DNA of 60,960 bases from Clostridia bacterium (GCA_017456985.1 JAFTIH010000013.1:1-60960), one strand, 5' to 3'; shown: positions 1-8,584, counted from the stretch's first letter. The notes: a model not told the origin generated them from the letters alone. Program-made: numbers and translations.

Positions 1-153
1 CGAGATTCCGTCTACACACACCATTTGTCTTCACAAATGTCTTTGCATGTTTTTCGAAATTTTGTTGTTCAGTTTTCAAGGATCAATGCCCGCCCAAGGA
101 TCTCTCCTTCGCGACAGCTTGATTAGTATACCACACAAAACCTCGTTTGTCAA
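1..153 (-). promoter_or_regulatory. rRNA-operon-type promoter and leader, reading out of the window
   Basis: On the minus strand a perfect -35 TTGACA (148-153) and a -10 TATACT (125-130) are separated by 17 bases. Downstream, the leader carries CCTTGAAAACTGAAC (67-81), a sequence typical of clostridial and bacillar rRNA leaders and spacers (boxA-like region). No protein is read through. I infer that a 16S or 23S rRNA gene begins just left of base 1 on the minus strand; the rRNA itself is not in the window. Confidence 0.65.
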
Positions 154-270
154 GCGTTTTTTGAAGTTTTTTTCAGTTTTTTGGCACTTTTGGCATTTTG
201 ACGAGCGCTTGGGTGTTTTTCGGGGAGAGCTTGGGCATAATGTTACAAGAACGAGGAAGGAGGGCGCGCC

Positions 271-972
271 GTGGTTACGATCGCGATACGGACGCTGATC
301 ATATATATAGCGTTATCCGTCGTTTTGCGCATTCTCGGCAAGCGGCAGATCGGGGAGCTTGAGATCTCGGAGCTGGTATCGACCCTTTTGCTTTCCGAGC
401 TTGCGACTGCCGCTATCACGGATACGGATCTGCCGCTCTCCTATTCTCTTTTGCCGCTTTTGCTCATTATGGGATTTGAGCTTCTCATCAGTGACGTCAA
501 AAACCGCGCCCCCGCGCTCAAACGCATTTTCGAGGGTTCGCCCGGGGTCATCGTGAGGCGGGGCGTGCTTGACCAAAAGGAGCTTGCGCGATTGCGCATT
601 TCGCTTGAGGAGCTGCTGTCGGCGTTTCGCTTGCAGGGCGTCAGCACGATCGAGGATGTCTATTACGCCATTTTAGAGCAAAACGGACAGCTCTCTCTGA
701 TCTTAAAGAAGGAAAAGCAACCGCCAACGATCGAGGATCTGCAAACGAAGGGGACAGAGGAAACGGGCATCGCGCACGCGCTTGTCATAGACGGGCAGAT
801 CAAAAAGGAAGAGCTTACCTTTTGCGACAAGGACGCTTCGTGGGTGGAGGCGGTTTGCCGCGCGTACGGCGCGCGCGTCGCGGACGTCTTTCTTTTGTCG
901 CTTGACGACGCGGGCGGACTCTCTATTATATTAAAGGATGAAAAAACGAAAAAACGGGGGGCAAAAGGATGA
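271..972 (+). CDS. DUF421 (YetF-type) membrane protein
   Basis: The protein has 233 residues. Its first 80 residues hold three hydrophobic segments, and the rest is a soluble domain with the family pattern LGKRQIGELEISELVSTLL near the N terminus. DUF421 proteins (YetF, YrbG, YkjA relatives) are membrane proteins of unknown function, common and often multicopy in spore formers. The start is GTG, set by GGAAGGAGGG about 8 bases upstream. It overlaps the next gene by an ATGA junction, so the two are probably co-translated. The family call is firm; the role is unknown. Confidence 0.85.
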   Translation: MVTIAIRTLIIYIALSVVLRILGKRQIGELEISELVSTLLLSELATAAITDTDLPLSYSLLPLLLIMGFELLISDVKNRAPALKRIFEGSPGVIVRRGVLDQKELARLRISLEELLSAFRLQGVSTIEDVYYAILEQNGQLSLILKKEKQPPTIEDLQTKGTEETGIAHALVIDGQIKKEELTFCDKDASWVEAVCRAYGARVADVFLLSLDDAGGLSIILKDEKTKKRGAKG

Positions 973-1322
973 ACCGAGGACTGACGCTTTCTTTGCTTTT
1001 ACTGGTTATTTTGGTGACGCTGATCGTTACGGGTGCTGTATTCGGAACGCGCGCGGCGGAGTCGGAGGAGGCGCTTCTTTCTGCGGCAAGCACACAAGAG
1101 GAGAGCGAGGCGCTTGCGGCGCTATGCGAACGATTTGAAAAACACCGCCTTTTATACGCGTCGCTCGTCCCGCTACGCTTCGTTGTGGAATACGAAAACG
1201 CGCTGTGGGCGCTTCGCACCGCCAAGAGCGAGGAGGGCTACGCCGACGCACACACAAGAGCGCGGCACGCGCTGTTACAAATAAAACGATCTGCCCGCTT
1301 TGATTTCGAGCAGATCGTGTAG
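969..1322 (+). CDS. DUF4363-like small membrane-anchored protein
   Basis: The protein has 117 residues: an N-terminal hydrophobic segment (about residues 7-27) followed by a helical, charged domain outside or at the membrane. Small DUF4363 proteins with this plan often follow DUF421 genes in Clostridia, and here the start codon overlaps the DUF421 stop (ATGA). Function is unknown; an accessory role for the DUF421 protein is inferred from the coupling only. The last 40 bases of the gene also form a hairpin that probably terminates the convergent operon. Confidence 0.6.
   Translation: MNRGLTLSLLLLVILVTLIVTGAVFGTRAAESEEALLSAASTQEESEALAALCERFEKHRLLYASLVPLRFVVEYENALWALRTAKSEEGYADAHTRARHALLQIKRSARFDFEQIV
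1286..1318 (-). terminator. Terminator hairpin inside the 3' end of the DUF4363 gene
   Basis: ACGATCTGC (1286-1294) and GCAGATCGT (1310-1318) form a perfect 9-bp stem. On the minus strand the stem is followed by GTTTTATTT, which suits termination of the DUF2344 operon ending at 1326. The hairpin lies inside the coding end of the convergent gene. Confidence 0.5.
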
Positions 1323-1325
1323 GTT

Positions 1326-2033
1326 TTAGCGAAAAGGTGTCATATCCGCACGATACAGTCCCGTGCGCAAAAGCGTGTAGCGCTCCTTCATCGGGTCGCC
1401 CGAGAGGACGCCGCAACGCGCCTTCAAGTGCGTCACGAGGTATTCGGGATTTAGAAATCCCGCGTTGTCGGCGGTGAGGGTCGCGTCGATCACGATGGCG
1501 CCGTTTTCATAACGCACCGCGCACGCCTTGACGGACGCGGAGATATCCGTGTCCTTGTCGCCGCTTTTGGAGCGTTTGAACACCGTGAGGGGGCGCTCGG
1601 CGAGTGCATCGCGGCATTTCGCGGCAAGCGCCTCGTCCGCGCCCTGTGTTACGAGGGTGATGCGGTAGGAGGAATAGGCAATATCGGTAAATTTGGTTTC
1701 GGGGAGGTAAGCCTCCACCGCTTGCATCTCGGGGGTCAGATTTTGATTGAAGGCGAGGCGAAGTGCTTCGACGTCCACCGTTTTCGCCATACGGACGTCG
1801 AGAAATTCGCAATCGCTTTCGAGTCCGATGGACATCGCCGTCGCAAAGGCGATCTTGGGATGGGGGTTGAAGCCCTCGCTGTATCGCACGGGAATGCCCG
1901 CACGCACGAGCACCTTGGTGACGGTGCGCACGAGGTCAAGGTGTGCAATGTAGGCAAGTGAGCCGCGCTTGAAGAAGCGCAGGCGCACGACGGCGTTGGG
2001 TGCCGCCGTATCGGAAAGGATCATTTGCACCAT
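1326..2033 (-). CDS. DUF2344 protein (TIGR03936), partner of the radical SAM gene
   Basis: The protein has 235 residues from the chosen start. The opening region RLRFFKRGSLAYIAHLDLVR and the later RYSEGFNPHPKIAFATAMSI are hallmark segments of the DUF2344 / TIGR03936 'radical SAM-linked' family. The ATG at 2033 is preceded by GGGAGG at 9 bases and overlaps the upstream radical SAM gene by 13 bases; an ATG at 2066 is in frame but has no ribosome site. In most Clostridia the two genes are adjacent or fused, so they probably act together. The modification they make is unknown. Confidence 0.85.
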   Translation of the reverse strand: MVQMILSDTAAPNAVVRLRFFKRGSLAYIAHLDLVRTVTKVLVRAGIPVRYSEGFNPHPKIAFATAMSIGLESDCEFLDVRMAKTVDVEALRLAFNQNLTPEMQAVEAYLPETKFTDIAYSSYRITLVTQGADEALAAKCRDALAERPLTVFKRSKSGDKDTDISASVKACAVRYENGAIVIDATLTADNAGFLNPEYLVTHLKARCGVLSGDPMKERYTLLRTGLYRADMTPFR

Positions 2034-3871
2034 CTCGTTTTTCCTCCCAACTGATTTGCTCCGCAACCGCTACAATGCTCCGAGCAGGCGGGGGTGGTTT
2101 TTTCGGCGTACGCGCGCTCGTGCTCGCGCAGAAGGAACGATTTGCTCACGCCGATGTCGATGACGTCCCAAGGGAGCCATTCGTCAAGCCCAAAGGCGCG
2201 GTTGGCGTAAAAGGCGGGATCGATGCCCGCACGCTCAAAGACGGAGCACCAGCGCTCGTAGGAGAAGCCCTCGTCCCACGCGTCGAACATCATATCCTCC
2301 TCGACGGCAAGGGCAAGTGCGGCGCAAAGACGGCGGTCGCCGCGTGCGAGCACCGCCTCGACGTGCGATACCTCGGCGTCGTGCCAATTGTAGCGGATCT
2401 TCTTGCGCTCAGCAAGGATCGAACGCAGATGCTCTTGCTTTTCCTTTAATACCTCGATGGGGTCCTGCGCCTCCCACTGGAAGGGGGTAAAGGGCTTGGG
2501 GACGAAGCAGGAAACGCTGACGGTGACCGAAACGGGGCGCATTTTATTGCGCTCGGGCGTGCGGTAAAACTGCGTGATGACGTGCGAGGCAAGTTCTGCG
2601 ATGCCCTCGACGTCCTCCATCGTTTCGGTGGGCAGACCGTTCATAAAATACAGCTTGACGTTGTTTTTGCCGTTCTTAAAGGCAATACCGACGGCGCGCA
2701 ACAGATCCTCCTCCGTGACGTTCTTGTTGATGACGTCGCGAAGGCGCTGGGTGCCTGCCTCGGGGGCAAAGGTGATGCCGCCCGTACGCACGGAGGACAC
2801 CTTTTGCATCAGCTCCTCGGAGAAGCTGTCGATACGAAGCGAGGGGAGCGAGAGGCTGACGTGGGCGTCGTCCGTCCAAGTAAGTAGCGCATCCGTGAGC
2901 TTGCGGATCTCGGAATAGTCGCTGATACTGAGCGAAATGAGCGAGATCTCCTCGTAGCCCGTATTTTCATACAGGCATTTGGCAAGTTGGCAAAGCTTTT
3001 CGGGGGATTTTTCGCGGATAGGGCGATAGACCATTCCCGCCTGGCAGAAGCGGCAACCGCGAATGCATCCGCGATTGACCTCGAGGACGATACGGTCGTG
3101 GACCGTTTCGATAAAGGGCATCACCAGCTTTTCGGGGTAAGGCGCCTCGTCAAGATTTCCGACGATGCGCTTGCGCACACGGGCGGGGACGTCGGGATAG
3201 CGCGGGGTGTAGCGCTCGATGGTGCCGTCCGCCTTGTAGGTAACCTCGTAAAGCGAGGGCACGTAAAAGCCCTCGATATGGGACGCCTCGCGCAAAAAGG
3301 CTTCGCGCGTGTAGGAGCCGTCCGCCTTCATTCGCTCGTAAAGCGCGCACAGCTCGGGGAGTGCTTCCTCGCCCTCGCCGATGCTGAACAGGTCGAAGAA
3401 ATCCGCAACGGGCTCGGGGTTATACGCACAGGGACCGCCGCCGAGGATGATGGGATGCTCATCGGTACGGTCGCGCGAGAAGAGCGGAATGCCCGCGATC
3501 TTCAGCATATGGAGCGCGGTGGTATAGCAAAGCTCGTATTGCAGAGTAAAGGCGACGATGTCAAACGCCGCAATGGGGTCACCGCTTTCGTGTGCGGTGA
3601 GGGGGATGCCGTACTCGCGCATTTTTTCATCCATATCCATCCAAGGGGCATAGACGCGCTCACACCAGACGGTGGGAACGCGGTTGAGCGCCTCGTAAAG
3701 GATGCGGACGCCGAGGTTGGACATACCGATCTCATAGGTGTCGGGAAAGCAAAAGGCGAAGCGGACGCGCACGTCCGACTTGTCTTTTTGAATTTCGCCA
3801 AACTCACCGCCCGTATAGCGCCCGGGCTTGGTGACGGTTTTTAAAATTCCCGATAACAGCTCGTGATTCAC
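2021..3871 (-). CDS. TIGR03960-family B12-binding-type radical SAM protein
   Basis: The protein has 616 residues. An N-terminal part (to about 200) has the layout of a B12-binding-like fold with GGGPCAYNPEP and IGEGEE. The radical SAM core then carries the Fe-S motif CIRGCRFC (three Cys, CxxxCxxC) near residue 270, and the C-terminal part carries the DUF2344-linked extension. The start is GTG at 3871 because AAAGGAAG sits 8 bases before it; an in-frame TTG at 3892 overlaps that site. The C terminus is Cys-rich (HCSGCG). Family members are widespread in Clostridia and uncharacterised. Confidence 0.88.
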   Translation of the reverse strand: MNHELLSGILKTVTKPGRYTGGEFGEIQKDKSDVRVRFAFCFPDTYEIGMSNLGVRILYEALNRVPTVWCERVYAPWMDMDEKMREYGIPLTAHESGDPIAAFDIVAFTLQYELCYTTALHMLKIAGIPLFSRDRTDEHPIILGGGPCAYNPEPVADFFDLFSIGEGEEALPELCALYERMKADGSYTREAFLREASHIEGFYVPSLYEVTYKADGTIERYTPRYPDVPARVRKRIVGNLDEAPYPEKLVMPFIETVHDRIVLEVNRGCIRGCRFCQAGMVYRPIREKSPEKLCQLAKCLYENTGYEEISLISLSISDYSEIRKLTDALLTWTDDAHVSLSLPSLRIDSFSEELMQKVSSVRTGGITFAPEAGTQRLRDVINKNVTEEDLLRAVGIAFKNGKNNVKLYFMNGLPTETMEDVEGIAELASHVITQFYRTPERNKMRPVSVTVSVSCFVPKPFTPFQWEAQDPIEVLKEKQEHLRSILAERKKIRYNWHDAEVSHVEAVLARGDRRLCAALALAVEEDMMFDAWDEGFSYERWCSVFERAGIDPAFYANRAFGLDEWLPWDVIDIGVSKSFLLREHERAYAEKTTPACSEHCSGCGANQLGGKTRWCK

Positions 3872-3935
3872 AAAAATACTTCCTTTCAGCAATAAGACCG
3901 CCTAACGGCGCTCGGGGGAGTCGCCGCAGACGATC

Positions 3936-6900
3936 TTACTTGTTTTTGGTGGGTCCCGCGATGCGTCTGACCTGCAAGCCAACGCCCGCCATCAGGACAC
4001 CGAGGGATAACAGTTGATACAGGACAAGATAGACCGAGGGTAAAAACGCATACGCGCCAAGCGCACTAAGCACCACGGCAAGCACCGAGCCGACGGCGCA
4101 GCCGATCACCTTCATCACGCGTCCGAAACGGAGCGCGCGCTTCGTGCGGAAGCACAAGAGCAAAAGGCGAAGCAAGTCCCCCGACGTGCCCGAGGTCACA
4201 AGACCCGCGTCACAGTGCAAGGCGTAAAAATCATTGAGCTGCTCCGTGTGCTTGTTAACGATATGCACGCGGCAATCCGAGAGTGCGGAATTGCGTGCGA
4301 GCGTTCTTTCGTTAAAGCCCGGGTCGTACGTGCGAAGCACGGTTGCGATGCCCAAGCGGTGCAAGCGCATCACGCCCTTTTCAAAGGTGGCGCAGATATG
4401 ATGCTCAAGATAAAACTTCATACAAAGCATTCCGTTTACCGCAACGTAAAGAATGCTCTTTTTGCCTTCGGCGAGCACGCGCTCGTCCGTCGCGTCAAAG
4501 TCGGGGGTGATGCCCGAGGAGAGCATCTGCGTGCCGTTTCCGACCACGAGCGCCGCGCCATCCACGACAGCGCAAACGCCGTTTGGCGTAGCATCCACCA
4601 GCTTTGCCGACGCCTGCGGCGTGCGGCTTTCCTCGTACATTCCCGCAAAGCTACCGCAAAGTGGTCCGCCAATGTGGGCGTAAAGCGCGGTCAGATAGCG
4701 GAAGACGGTGGTGGGGTCGTCGCAATAAACGCGAACACCCGACAGCTTCACGCCGCTTGAGGGCGCCGCCTCGACGTCCTCGAAGGACACCGCGTCCACG
4801 CTCACAGCCTCTTTTACGGTCTTCTCACCGATCAAAGTCGAGCCCTCAGGTGCCAGAGTGATCGCACGGAACACAGGGTACACGTGGGCGCCGCAAAGAA
4901 GAAGCGGAACGGATAAGAAGCAGCCGAACAGAGTTGCCGCCAGAGCGGACTCGACGGAATAGTTGCTGACGAAGAGTGCAATAAGTCCCGACACGAGCGA
5001 CGTTGCGATCATCACGATCAAGAGCTTGAAATTGAGCGTGCTGTCTTCGCAGATGGCGGCGCTTCTTTGCACGAAGCCCTCTACCTGCGAGGTTTTGCGT
5101 ACGCGATAAACGAGAGGCGTTTTCCCTTCGGGGGCAAGATCGCCGATCACGCGAAGCTCCGCGCCCAGCTCCTCGCGCGGCGTGGGCGCGAAGACCAGCT
5201 TTTCGCCCGCGCTGGTAAGCTCGTTAAAGGAGCGAAGACGCGCTTCTCCGTACATCACGCGGAACGCATACAAAAGAGCCAGTCCGAGGGCGGGGACGAA
5301 GGAAAACAGGACGACCTCCTCGCCCATAATGCCAAACGCGCCCGCGTAAAGGAGTGCCGCGACCGCCTCGATCGCAAGGAAGCTTTCGGGGACGATGCGG
5401 CGATGGAAAAGTCCGAGAATGCCCACGTGCAGTCTGGGATATGCGGTAATAATCGCGCAAAGAAGCAAGAGCGCATCGATCAAGCTCTGCGTCTGCGGAT
5501 CGATAAAGCTTTGGTGAACGATGCCGCTGATGCGCGTGATATTTTCAAGAAGGAGCAAAAGGAAAGCAAGCATTGCCAAGATCACCAGGCGGATGCGCGC
5601 GAGGTGCAAGCGATCGCCCAGCTTGTGGCGTCCGTAGCCCGCGCCGCCGCTCTCGTCGTACGTCTCTTCCTCTTCCTCCGGAAAACGATAAGCGTCGCCA
5701 AGCAGACGCTTTTTCTTTTTGGTTTCGATCTTGAGGGCATCCTCTGCGTCGGGGCTTTTCTGCGCGCGGTTTTCTCTTCCGAGCGGAGAGCCCTGTAGCT
5801 GCCTGCGAAGATTTTCAGGAAGACCTTCCAAAAATTCTTCAGTTTGCTTGCCCTGCTCCGCCTCAGGGCGATACGCCTCGGGGGCGCGGCGCACGCGTCC
5901 GTCAAAGCGGCCGTAATCGCCCGTGCGATCCGTTTCGCCATAGTCGTCCTTGGCGAGCACGATGCGCGAGCGCGTCGTGGCGGGCATTGGGGGAATATCT
6001 TCAATTGGAAGCGCCGTCTGCACGGGCCTCGGCGGATTTTGCGGATTCACCTCGACGGCAGGCGTTTCTTCTTTGATGGGAACCTCTTCCTCGACGGGAG
6101 CTTCTTCCTCGGCGGGAAGCTCTTCCTCGACGGGGAGCTCTTCCTCGACGGGAACTTCTTCCTCGGCGGGAGCTTCTTCCTCGGCGGGAAGCTCTTCCTC
6201 GACGGGAAGCTCTTCCTCGGCGGGGGCTTCTTCCTCGGCGGGGACTTCATCCTCGACGGAAAGCTCTTCCTCGACAGGGACTTCTTCCTCGGCGGGGACT
6301 TCTTCCTCGGCGGGAAGCTCTTCCTCGGCGGGAAGCTCTTCCTCGGCGGGGACTTCTTCCTCGACGGGAAGCTCTTCCTCGACGGGGACTTCTTCCTCGG
6401 CGGGGAGTTCTTCGGGGGCGTATTCGGGGCGCGAGGGAACGAAAAAGCTCTCTCTCTCGGCGTTTTCTTTTGTGTCGGTTTCGTCGTCAAAAGGCGCTTC
6501 GGTCACGGTCACGTGAGGCTTTTTCTCTTCCTCGCCGCCGATTGCCGTTTGGGCGACGACCGCTTCCTTTTGCATCGCGATGCCGCCACCGGGAGAAAAG
6601 ACGAGAGCCTCGTCGTCTTCGTCATCCTCGCCATCCTCAGCGTCTTTTTCATCTCCGTCGTCATCGGCGTCATCCGTTGTGCCGTCTTGCACCTCGGGGT
6701 CTTCGTTTTCCGCCTGCTCGGGAGCAACGTCCGAGTGGGCGAGCGCTTCTTCGATGGCGTCGTTTTCCGTCACGGTTACAGATGCTTGCGCATCCTCTTC
6801 ATCTTCCTCGTCGACAAAAAGCGCTTCTTGCACATAGGCGTCCTCGTCCTGTGCTGTGGCGGTAGCGTCAAGCGCATCCTCTGTGTCGTCGGTTGCGAGT

Positions 6901-7094
6901 GCTTGTGCGTCATCATCCGTCTTTGCGGGTACGTCTTCCGCGCTCTGCTTCCCTGCGTCCTCGGCGGGAGGGGTGGGGACGGATACGGCAGTCTCGGTCT
7001 TTTCTTCCGTGCTATCCTTGCCAAAGCTCTCGTCAAGCTCGTCCATTTGGGCGCGAAGCCGTGCGAGCAATTCGCTGATGCTGTCCTGTGCCAT
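3936..7094 (-). CDS. Large acidic-repeat protein with a degenerate P-type-ATPase-like membrane core
   Basis: The protein has 1052 residues. Residues 1-225 are acidic and disordered-looking. About 226-345 are roughly 20 six-residue units of the form ExPxEE, and 345-480 are mixed polar. From about 490 on there are hydrophobic segments in pairs. The order of segments copies a P1B-type ATPase: two membrane helices before a stretch like the usual RRGxLIxGGExLExL, then VDAVSFED where a pump has VDTVVFDKTGT. The phosphorylated Asp is replaced (Glu772), TGD reads TYD (922-924), and GDGxND reads TEQLND (N954, D955). The start at 7094 has AAAGGAGGT 8 bases upstream. I infer a catalytically dead relative with a structural or sensory role. 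Confidence 0.6.
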   Translation of the reverse strand: MAQDSISELLARLRAQMDELDESFGKDSTEEKTETAVSVPTPPAEDAGKQSAEDVPAKTDDDAQALATDDTEDALDATATAQDEDAYVQEALFVDEEDEEDAQASVTVTENDAIEEALAHSDVAPEQAENEDPEVQDGTTDDADDDGDEKDAEDGEDDEDDEALVFSPGGGIAMQKEAVVAQTAIGGEEEKKPHVTVTEAPFDDETDTKENAERESFFVPSRPEYAPEELPAEEEVPVEEELPVEEEVPAEEELPAEEELPAEEEVPAEEEVPVEEELSVEDEVPAEEEAPAEEELPVEEELPAEEEAPAEEEVPVEEELPVEEELPAEEEAPVEEEVPIKEETPAVEVNPQNPPRPVQTALPIEDIPPMPATTRSRIVLAKDDYGETDRTGDYGRFDGRVRRAPEAYRPEAEQGKQTEEFLEGLPENLRRQLQGSPLGRENRAQKSPDAEDALKIETKKKKRLLGDAYRFPEEEEETYDESGGAGYGRHKLGDRLHLARIRLVILAMLAFLLLLLENITRISGIVHQSFIDPQTQSLIDALLLLCAIITAYPRLHVGILGLFHRRIVPESFLAIEAVAALLYAGAFGIMGEEVVLFSFVPALGLALLYAFRVMYGEARLRSFNELTSAGEKLVFAPTPREELGAELRVIGDLAPEGKTPLVYRVRKTSQVEGFVQRSAAICEDSTLNFKLLIVMIATSLVSGLIALFVSNYSVESALAATLFGCFLSVPLLLCGAHVYPVFRAITLAPEGSTLIGEKTVKEAVSVDAVSFEDVEAAPSSGVKLSGVRVYCDDPTTVFRYLTALYAHIGGPLCGSFAGMYEESRTPQASAKLVDATPNGVCAVVDGAALVVGNGTQMLSSGITPDFDATDERVLAEGKKSILYVAVNGMLCMKFYLEHHICATFEKGVMRLHRLGIATVLRTYDPGFNERTLARNSALSDCRVHIVNKHTEQLNDFYALHCDAGLVTSGTSGDLLRLLLLCFRTKRALRFGRVMKVIGCAVGSVLAVVLSALGAYAFLPSVYLVLYQLLSLGVLMAGVGLQVRRIAGPTKNK
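6066..6412 (-). repeat. In-frame 18-bp tandem repeat array
   Basis: About 20 imperfect copies of an 18-base unit (plus-strand form close to cttcctcgacgggaagct) lie head to tail. Each encodes six residues of the form E-(L/V/A)-P-(A/V)-E-E in the acidic linker of the gene at 3936-7094. Copies differ mostly at Ala/Val and Leu/Val/Ala positions, and a few degenerate units (LSVEDE, VPIKEE, TPAVE) mark one edge or interruptions. This is a coding minisatellite, so unit number may vary between strains. Confidence 0.9.
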
Positions 7095-7140
7095 ATCCGT
7101 CACCTCCTTTTCGTTTTTCTCCGTCAAGCGGAAAAGGTTT

Positions 7141-7959
7141 TTACTTTTTTTGTCCGTAGTGCTGGCGCGCCGCTTCCGAGAAGAGGACCGCCGCCGCGGC
7201 GGAAACGTTCATCGAATCCACCTTGCCGTACAGGGGGATAGAAAGGCGGAAATCGCACTTTTCTTCCACCAGACGGGAAATGCCGTCCCCCTCGTTACCG
7301 AGGACGATGGCAATAGGACCGCGCAGGTCCGTTTCGTAATAGATACTGCCATCCATATCGGCGCCGTAGATCCAGACGCCGCGCTTTTTCAGCTCGTCAA
7401 GCGTTGTGGCAAGGTTGGTGACCTTGGCGATGGGCAGGTGCGCGATGGCGCCCGCCGAGCTTTTGGCAACGACGGCAGTCAGCGTTGCGCTGTGGCGCTT
7501 GGGTAGAATGAGTCCGTGGAAGCCGGCGCATTCCGCCGAGCGGATGATCGCGCCGAGGTTATGAGGATCCTCCACGCCGTCGCAAACGACGATCATCGCC
7601 GCCTCGCCCTTGCCTTCGGCATGCGCGAAGATCTCATCCACCGTCACGTAAGAGGCAAGCGCCGCTTGCGCGACGATGCCCTGATGGATACCGCCCGCGC
7701 ACATTGCGTCCAGCTTTTTGCGATCCACCTCGACGACGGGGATCTTGCGTTCCAGCGCGATGGAAACGAGCATAGAAAGCGAGCCGTCGCGCTCACCGCG
7801 CGCGACGAGTATCTTATCAACGTCGCGCCCTGTTGCGAAAAGCTCCTTGACGGCGTTTCTACCGAAAACGACGCCCTCGTCAGGCGTGCGTTCCGCCTCG
7901 CGTGCGGGAGCGGGACGTCCCTTCCCTTTCGTGTATTTCTTGTCGGTTTCGTATTTCAT
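7141..7959 (-). CDS. rlmB: TrmH/SpoU-family RNA 2'-O-methyltransferase (RlmB-type)
   Basis: The protein has 272 residues. An N-terminal RNA-substrate-binding domain (GVVFGRNAVKELFA) is followed by a SPOUT domain with the three family motifs: NLGAIIRSAECAGFHGLIL, IVLGNEGDGIS and LSIPLYGKVDSMNVSAAAAV. Family enzymes methylate the 2'-O of a 23S rRNA guanosine (position 2251 in E. coli) or of tRNA; RlmB is the best fit by length and domain order. ATG at 7959 follows AGAGGA; an in-frame GTG at 7980 lacks a site. It is the first gene of the operon that runs to DUF2344. Confidence 0.88.
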   Translation of the reverse strand: MKYETDKKYTKGKGRPAPAREAERTPDEGVVFGRNAVKELFATGRDVDKILVARGERDGSLSMLVSIALERKIPVVEVDRKKLDAMCAGGIHQGIVAQAALASYVTVDEIFAHAEGKGEAAMIVVCDGVEDPHNLGAIIRSAECAGFHGLILPKRHSATLTAVVAKSSAGAIAHLPIAKVTNLATTLDELKKRGVWIYGADMDGSIYYETDLRGPIAIVLGNEGDGISRLVEEKCDFRLSIPLYGKVDSMNVSAAAAVLFSEAARQHYGQKK

Positions 7960-8043
7960 CTTATCGTTCCTCTTGCGCACTCTTTGCGGGAGTGCATCAT
8001 TATAGTACTACCGTTTTAGATTACATTATAATATTCTCATTAT

Positions 8044-8072
8044 ATTGTATCATATCCGTTTCTTAAAATCAA
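8044..8072 (-). promoter_or_regulatory. Promoter of the rlmB operon
   Basis: Minus-strand -35 TTGATT (8067-8072) and -10 TACAAT (8044-8049) have a 17-base spacer. Between it and the gene the leader holds a short hairpin, GCACTC...GAGTGC (7977-7995). Spacing and position fit a housekeeping promoter. Confidence 0.55.
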
Positions 8073-8141
8073 GATTTTAACCCACAAAAAAACGAATTTT
8101 TTTGTCACAAGATGGCGAGAAAGATCTGTTACGAAGAAAAG

Positions 8142-8176
8142 AAAAATCGGGCGCAGTACGACTGCACCCGATTTTT
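8142..8176 (-). terminator. Terminator after the zinc-ribbon gene
   Basis: AAAAATCGGGCGCAGT (8142-8157) pairs with ACTGCACCCGATTTTT (8161-8176) around a 3-base loop, with one G-U pair. It lies 18 bases past the stop of the zinc-ribbon gene and ends in a T-run on either strand. Confidence 0.85.
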
Positions 8177-8193
8177 CCGCGTTCGGTCAAGAA

Positions 8194-8469
8194 TTACTTC
8201 GCACGTCTTGCTGCAAAGCACTCGCTGCAATAGACAGCCTTGCCCTCAGTGGGATTGAAAGGAACCTTGCATTCCTTGCCGCACTCAGCGCATACGGCGT
8301 CAAACATTTCTCTTGCGCCCTTTGCACTGTTCTTGCGTGCGTCACGGCATGCTTTGCATCTCTGGGGCTCGTTCTCAAAGCCCTTTTCAGCATAGAACTG
8401 CTGTTCACCCGCGGTGAATACGAAATCGCAGCCGCAATCCTTGCACTTCAGTGTCTTGTCCTCGTACAT
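8194..8469 (-). CDS. Small double zinc-ribbon protein
   Basis: The protein has 91 residues. It carries CxxC pairs CKDC, CKAC, CAEC and CSEC, which give two four-Cys zinc sites; the first domain (FVFTAGEQQFYAEKGF) matches the 'probable zinc-ribbon' family found in many Clostridia. No other domain is present. ATG at 8469 follows GAGGG at 8 bases; a longer reading to 8517 would run into the tRNA-like sequence and has no site. A nucleic-acid- or ribosome-linked role is only a guess from the fold. Confidence 0.85.
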   Translation of the reverse strand: MYEDKTLKCKDCGCDFVFTAGEQQFYAEKGFENEPQRCKACRDARKNSAKGAREMFDAVCAECGKECKVPFNPTEGKAVYCSECFAARRAK

Positions 8470-8497
8470 GTGTTTTCCCTCGCTAGATAAAAATTTT

Positions 8498-8570
8498 TGC
8501 CCCCAGACGGATTCCAACCGACGCCTTTGAATTATGTGAATACAACGCTCTCCCTTAAGCTATATGGGCA
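8498..8570 (-). tRNA. tRNA-like sequence, degenerate or atypical
   Basis: The minus-strand sequence of 73 bases begins TGCCCATATAGCTTAAGGGA and ends GGGGGCA. GCCCATA can pair with TGGGGGC (one mismatch, one wobble), a D-stem GCTT/GAGC is present, and GTCGG-TTGGAAT-CCGTC makes a T-arm with one mismatch and TTGGAAT instead of TTCGAAT. The anticodon arm does not form a normal 5-bp stem and 7-base loop; a loop with CAC would read as valine. No CCA is encoded. I see either a decayed tRNA or a tRNA-like regulator 5' of the zinc-ribbon gene. Confidence 0.4.
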
Positions 8571-8584
8571 TATAAAAACCGAAA

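Noticed and set aside
47..298. 83-codon open frame at the left edge
   Set aside because: It crosses the rRNA promoter and leader and overlaps the DUF421 start; composition is phenylalanine-rich and not protein-like.
6066..6412. Minisatellite as a mobile or non-coding repeat
   Set aside because: The units are in frame with a protein and encode a regular acidic pattern, so they are part of the gene.
8498..8570. tRNA-Sec or a normal tRNA-Val
   Set aside because: Length and arm sizes do not fit tRNA-Sec, and the anticodon stem of a normal tRNA-Val cannot form; kept only as a tRNA-like sequence.
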